DNA of 8,058 bases, taken from the NCBI GenBank assembly GCA_019509685.1, contig JAEKLU010000050.1, forward strand, positions 1 to 8,058, written 5' to 3'. Under the pieces are notes generated by a model. It saw only the letters and a list, made by a program, of their open reading frames with translations. It made no database searches and had not been told where the DNA came from. The position numbers were made by a program, and so were the translations under genes. The stretch's first letter is position 1. The number at the start of each line of letters is the position of its first letter. The DNA comes from Mesorhizobium sp. GTDB lineage: Bacteria; Pseudomonadota; Alphaproteobacteria; Rhizobiales; Rhizobiaceae. Below are positions 6,760 to 8,058 of the stretch, piece by piece.

Positions 6760-7011
6760 ATGGCTGTCGAAGGCAATGAGGACGTCAAGGCGATGAGCTT
6801 CGAACAGGCGCTCGACGCGCTTGAGAAGATCGTCGATGATCTGGAGCGCGGCGACGTTCCGCTCGACCAGTCGATCAAGATCTACGAGCGCGGCGAGGCG
6901 CTGAAGGCCCATTGCGACCGGTTGCTGAAGGCCGCCGAGGACAAGGTCGAGAAGATCAGGCTGTCGCGCGACGGCAAGCCGGTAGGAACCGAGCCGCTCG
7001 ACGCTGAGTAG
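6760..7011 (+). CDS. xseB: Exodeoxyribonuclease VII small subunit
   Basis: XseB combines with XseA to form exonuclease VII, which degrades single-stranded DNA from both ends and takes part in mismatch and damage repair. The 83-aa product is full length for the family. It shows the typical helical-hairpin sequence: [20 protein letters not shown] (13-32), the turn [13 protein letters not shown] (33-45), then [20 protein letters not shown] (47-66) and a short polar tail. The ATG at 6760 lies 3 bp after the deacetylase stop, and its ribosome-binding site AAGGGA (6748-6753) is inside the end of that gene, so the two are very likely co-transcribed and translationally coupled. The large subunit xseA is not in the window. 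Confidence 0.97.
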   Translation: MAVEGNEDVKAMSFEQALDALEKIVDDLERGDVPLDQSIKIYERGEALKAHCDRLLKAAEDKVEKIRLSRDGKPVGTEPLDAE

Positions 7012-7054
7012 GCGAAACAGATGGGGCAGAGAAAGCAGGTAAGGAGTTCAAGCT

Positions 7055-7321
7055 ATGTGCCGCAACATCAAGACCCTGGCCAATTTCGAACCGCCGGCGA
7101 CCAATGACGAAGTGCATGACGCCGCACTGCAGTTCGTGCGCAAGCTGAGCGGGTCGACCAAACCCTCAAAACGCAACGAGCACGCCTTCCATCATGCCGT
7201 CGAGGCGATCGCGGCCGTTGCTCGCGAATTGCTCGATTCGCTCGAGACCAACCAGGAACCACGCAACCGCGAGGAAGAGGCGGCCAAGGCGAAAGCCAGG
7301 TCGGCGCTGCGCTTCGCCTGA
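7055..7321 (+). CDS. DUF2277 domain protein
   Basis: This is an 88-aa soluble protein of the DUF2277 family, whose function is not known. The hallmark N-terminus is MCRNIKTLANFEPPAT (1-16), followed by ALQFVRKLSGSTKPSKRNEH (24-43), a helix with AVEAIAAVARELLDSL (48-63), and a basic/acidic tail EEEAAKAKARSALRF (73-87). From memory these blocks are the most conserved parts of the family and the protein is complete. The invariant-looking Cys2 next to the start is notable. A strong AAGGAG (7041-7046) lies 8 nt before the ATG at 7055. It follows xseB by 43 bp with no terminator between, and its stop overlaps the ribosome-binding site of the pirin gene. Family assignment is by recognition of the sequence. 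Confidence 0.92.
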   Translation: MCRNIKTLANFEPPATNDEVHDAALQFVRKLSGSTKPSKRNEHAFHHAVEAIAAVARELLDSLETNQEPRNREEEAAKAKARSALRFA

Positions 7322-7330
7322 GAGGTCGAT

Positions 7331-8058
7331 ATGAGCTTTTTTCCTGGAAACGATCCTGAGCCCGGCGATGCCTTCGCCTGCGATCAGATCGAATTGATGG
7401 TCATCCCCAACGCCAAGGACATTGGCGGCTTCGAGGTGCGCCGCGCATTGCCGACGGCAAAACGCCGGCTGGTCGGGCCGTTCATCTTCTTCGACCGCAT
7501 GGGTCCGGCCATCCTGCGCGCCGGCCAGGCGCTGGATGTGCGCCCGCATCCGCACATCGGGCTGTCCACGGTCACCTATCTGTTCGACGGCAAGATCAGG
7601 CATCGCGATTCGCTCGGCACCGAAATGGTGATCGCGCCGGGCGACGTGAATTTGATGACCGCGGGACGCGGCATCGTTCACTCCGAGCGCACACCCGACG
7701 AATTGCGCGGCGCACCGATGTCGATCTCCGGCCTGCAGACCTGGCTGGCGTTGCCCGACGGCAAGGAAGAGGTCGCTCCGCTGTTCGAGAACACCGCGGC
7801 GATCCGCTTGCCCGAGATCGACGCTGAAGGCGTCAGCGGTCGCGTGGTGATCGGCGAATTCTCCGGTCTGCGCTCACCGGTCGCGACCGCATCGGACACG
7901 CTCTATGCCGATCTCAGGGTGGCGGGCGGCGCCAGCGTGAAAATCCCGGCGGATGCCGAGGAGCGCGCCATCTATACGCTCGAAGGCGAGGTCTCGATCG
8001 CCGGCGACCGCTTCCCGGCCGAGCGGCTTCTGGTGTTCAAGCCGGGCGAGGAGATCGT
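7331..8058 (+). CDS. Pirin family protein (3' end outside window)
   Basis: Pirins are bicupin metal-binding proteins; some bacterial and human members act as quercetin dioxygenases and others as redox-sensing regulators. The frame is open from the ATG at 7331 to the window edge, 242 codons. The N-terminal cupin carries GPFIFFDRMGP (49-59), the metal-ligand pair HPH (His73 and His75), LSTVTYLFDG (78-87), HRDSLG (91-96), the conserved MTAGRGIVHSE (109-119) supplying His117 and Glu119, and LQTWLALP (135-142). All four metal ligands seen in human pirin are present. The second cupin starts at about residue 165 and has little of the metal site, as is normal in the family. AGAGG (7321-7325) lies 5 nt before the ATG and overlaps the DUF2277 stop, so the gene belongs to the same transcription unit. 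Usual length is about 290-310 aa, so roughly 50-65 residues are missing. Confidence 0.95.
   Translation, partial: MSFFPGNDPEPGDAFACDQIELMVIPNAKDIGGFEVRRALPTAKRRLVGPFIFFDRMGPAILRAGQALDVRPHPHIGLSTVTYLFDGKIRHRDSLGTEMVIAPGDVNLMTAGRGIVHSERTPDELRGAPMSISGLQTWLALPDGKEEVAPLFENTAAIRLPEIDAEGVSGRVVIGEFSGLRSPVATASDTLYADLRVAGGASVKIPADAEERAIYTLEGEVSIAGDRFPAERLLVFKPGEEI

Noticed and set aside
7012..7054. Terminator or promoter between xseB and DUF2277
   Set aside because: The 43-bp gap shows no stem-loop, T-run or -35/-10 pair, only the AAGGAG ribosome-binding site.

Overview
The window is ordinary, densely packed, GC-rich chromosomal DNA of an alphaproteobacterium. I infer a Rhizobiales member, most likely Mesorhizobium or a close relative. 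The reasons are the strong G/C preference at third codon positions, a riboflavin enzyme of the RibBX type, a BluB very close to the Sinorhizobium meliloti enzyme, and the xseB/DUF2277 neighbourhood. The genus is a guess; the class is fairly safe. I see no transposase, integrase, phage gene, CRISPR array, tRNA or rRNA.

Layout. Bases 1-121 hold a long inverted repeat built of 7-bp units. It lies ahead of ribB/ribBX (122-1222), a DHBP synthase fused to a GTP cyclohydrolase II-like domain that has lost its zinc cysteines. A small unrecognised protein follows (1241-1663). A stem-loop at 1692-1720 separates it from a convergent MFS transporter gene (1729-2952, minus). Divergent from the transporter is a TetR regulator (3072-3665). 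The 119-bp gap between these two holds three copies of a 15-bp palindrome, one of them inside the likely transporter promoter. Next comes an integral membrane protein of unknown function (3781-4764). It converges on bluB (4765-5496, minus) with no spacer: the palindrome TGATCA supplies both stop codons. A cobalamin riboswitch (about 5547-5712, minus) precedes bluB. A probable operon runs rightward to the window edge: a histone-deacetylase-like amidohydrolase (5830-6756), xseB (6760-7011), a DUF2277 protein (7055-7321) and a pirin (7331 onward, cut off at 8058).

How the genes work together. ribBX makes the four-carbon precursor of riboflavin, and BluB consumes reduced FMN to make the lower ligand of vitamin B12, so both ends of the window touch flavin/B12 chemistry; this may be coincidence. 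The riboswitch gives bluB feedback control by cobalamin. The MFS/TetR pair looks like a self-contained, inducible efflux unit. The right-hand operon joins a DNA-repair nuclease subunit to three proteins of poorly known physiological role.

I do not find a clearly new multi-gene system. The most useful leads are the three-operator array, the heptad inverted repeat, the degenerate RibX domain, the merged stop codons, and the possibly leaderless start of the deacetylase gene.
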